A DNA stretch of 6,864 bases, from contig SBFI01000463.1 of NCBI GenBank assembly GCA_006227875.1, positions 1 through 6,864 on the forward strand, in the 5' to 3' direction. The notes under the pieces were generated by a model, which did not search any database, was not told the origin of the DNA, and saw only the letters and a program-made list of their open reading frames with translations. Below, piece by piece: positions 5,631 to 6,864 of this stretch. Positions within the stretch are counted from its first letter, which is position 1. Each line of letters begins with the position of its first letter. The DNA comes from Acidobacteriota bacterium (GTDB lineage Bacteria; Acidobacteriota; Thermoanaerobaculia; Multivoradales; JAHEKO01). The position numbers and the translations under genes are program-made.

Positions 5631-6827
5631 TCAATCAGCTGCCCCTGCGTGCTCTAGGAGCAACGCCACGGCCTGGGCGCGACGGTCGAGCGAGCCGGCC
5701 TTACCTTGAAAGATCCGGCCGGAACCTCCACCACGGCCATCGAGCAGCTCCGCCACACGCGCGCCGAGCTCACCCAGCTCGACGGAAGAGTCTTCACCGA
5801 CGGCGAGGGCAAAGAAGTCGCCCCTGTCGCCGCTGGCCGTAAGCAGACCTGTACTCCGGCCGCCACGCTCTGTCAGCTCGCTGGCGACGCGATGGAGAAA
5901 ACCCCCATCGGCGGAATCGAAATGGGCCTCCACCACCGGCTCGCCGCGGGCGAGCAAACCATCGACCACCGCATGGGCCAGCTCCGATTCGAGCTCGCGT
6001 AGCCGCCTTCGAGCCAGCCCCAGCTGCTCCAGCTTGAGGGCGGCCGCCGGCACCAGCTCCTCGTCTCCGGTGTCGAAGAGACTTCGCAGCTCGGCGCTGC
6101 GGATCTCGTGCAGGGCCAGGCGGCGCCGGAGCCGCTTGCCCGCCACCCAGTAGAGCCGGCAGCCACCGCGCAGCGGCTCGGCCCGCACGATCTTGACCGC
6201 CTCGACCTCGGCTGTCGACGCCAGGTGGGTACCGCCACAGGTGTTGAGGTCGACCCCCTCGATGTCGACCAGGCGGATGTCACCCGTGTAACCGGCGGGC
6301 AGACCGCGGCTACGGACTTCGAGCTCCTCGTACTCCTCGCGGGAGACGCGGCGACAGGTGATGGGATGGGCCACGACTACGGCTGCCGCCACCTCCTCTT
6401 CCAGCGCTTCGAGATCCCGGGCGGCGGGGGGCTCGATGTCGAGCTCGATGTCGCTGGTCTCGGGACCGATATGAAAGGAGCGGGTGTTCCAGCCGAAGCG
6501 AGCGAGCGAGATCGACGACAGCAGATGTTGCGCGGTGTGCTGCTGCATGTGGTCGTAGCGGCGCTCCCAATCGAGCGCCAGGGTGGCGGGCCCGGTGGCG
6601 ACGGGCGAGGCCAGGAAGTGCCGCAGCTGGTCGTCCGCTTTTTGGACCTCGAGCACCTCGATTTCACCCAGCCGTCCCCGATCGGAGGGCTGGCCTCCGC
6701 CCTCCGGGTAGAGGATGGTGTCGTCGAGGACCGCGTGCGCCCTCCCCTTCTCCTCACCGACTTCCAGCACCTCGACTTCGAGCTCGCGGCGGTAGGGATC
6801 ACGCTCGAAAGCGTAGATGGTGTCCAT
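5631..6827 (-). CDS. Alanyl-tRNA editing protein, AlaX long form with DHHA1 domain
   Basis: This 398-residue protein is a free-standing homologue of the AlaRS editing region, expected to hydrolyse Ser-tRNA(Ala) (and possibly Gly-tRNA(Ala)). The N-terminal beta-barrel shows YPEGGGQPSDRG (about 40-51). The zinc site of the editing domain is complete: His97 and His101 in QQHTAQHLL, Cys197 and His201 in NTCGGTH. SFHIG and DIELDIEPP between them are typical. A charged helical linker covers about 240-300, and residues 300-398 form a DHHA1 domain ending in the glycine-rich GRGGGSGRIFQGKAGS segment, which marks the AlaX-L type. I chose the ATG at 6827-6825 because family members begin close to the TxxYxxDPY motif; ATG at 6836 and GTG at 6857 are in-frame alternatives, none with a strong Shine-Dalgarno, and the upstream region is cut by the window edge. 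It is convergent with the AKR remnant. Confidence 0.93.
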   Translation of the reverse strand: MDTIYAFERDPYRRELEVEVLEVGEEKGRAHAVLDDTILYPEGGGQPSDRGRLGEIEVLEVQKADDQLRHFLASPVATGPATLALDWERRYDHMQQHTAQHLLSSISLARFGWNTRSFHIGPETSDIELDIEPPAARDLEALEEEVAAAVVVAHPITCRRVSREEYEELEVRSRGLPAGYTGDIRLVDIEGVDLNTCGGTHLASTAEVEAVKIVRAEPLRGGCRLYWVAGKRLRRRLALHEIRSAELRSLFDTGDEELVPAAALKLEQLGLARRRLRELESELAHAVVDGLLARGEPVVEAHFDSADGGFLHRVASELTERGGRSTGLLTASGDRGDFFALAVGEDSSVELGELGARVAELLDGRGGGSGRIFQGKAGSLDRRAQAVALLLEHAGAAD

Positions 6828-6864
6828 GTCTCGCATTCTGCCACGTCGCGACGCCACACACCGC

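Noticed and set aside
5282..5634. Two minus-strand reading frames of about 113 residues between the transglutaminase-like and AlaX genes
   Set aside because: They are antisense to the AKR remnant; their likeness to antisense frames of the intact AKR gene (for example EPVQLGLQ) only reflects the shared DNA.
1..6864. CRISPR array, insertion sequence, tRNA or rRNA gene
   Set aside because: No regularly spaced repeats, transposase motifs, terminal repeats or RNA gene cores were seen on reading both strands.

Overview
The window is G+C-rich bacterial DNA with tightly packed genes. The Pkinase–TM–TPR receptor kinase, a domain order common in Acidobacteriota and some Planctomycetota and Myxococcota, together with a long-form AlaX editing protein, suggests an acidobacterial-type soil or environmental bacterium. 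This assignment is inference from gene types and base composition only.

Layout from left to right. (1) 1-381, minus strand: the N-terminal part of a multi-pass membrane transporter, probably a NhaC-like Na+/H+ antiporter, running off the left edge. (2) 482-1878, plus strand, divergent from it: a two-gene operon of a small TIGR04076-like protein and an aldo/keto reductase (AKR), overlapping by 4 nt. (3) 1879-2062: an intergenic leader with a post-stop hairpin, a 9-bp inverted repeat and a weak likeness to a c-di-GMP-I riboswitch. (4) 2063-4492, plus: a membrane Ser/Thr kinase whose C-terminal half is eight uninterrupted 42-residue TPR units. (5) 4608-5288, minus, convergent with the kinase: a transglutaminase-fold (cysteine protease-like) protein. 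(6) 5289-5630: no intact gene, but it holds the wreck of a second AKR gene. (7) 5631-6827, minus: an AlaX-type alanyl-tRNA editing protein with a DHHA1 tail, complete near the right edge.

The genes do not form one pathway. The TIGR04076-like protein and the AKR are very probably co-translated and may work together in a redox step. The kinase has its own leader and Shine-Dalgarno site and is probably a separate transcription unit. The transglutaminase-like and AlaX genes look like independent housekeeping or accessory functions.

The strongest unexpected signal is the AKR remnant at 5459-5580. It matches the AKR C-terminus at about 87% over 110 nt, has lost about 259 nt with a frameshift, and differs mostly at silent positions. 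The kinase and transglutaminase genes are thus bracketed by an intact and a dead AKR copy in the same orientation. I found no convincing wholly new system, CRISPR array, insertion sequence or RNA gene.
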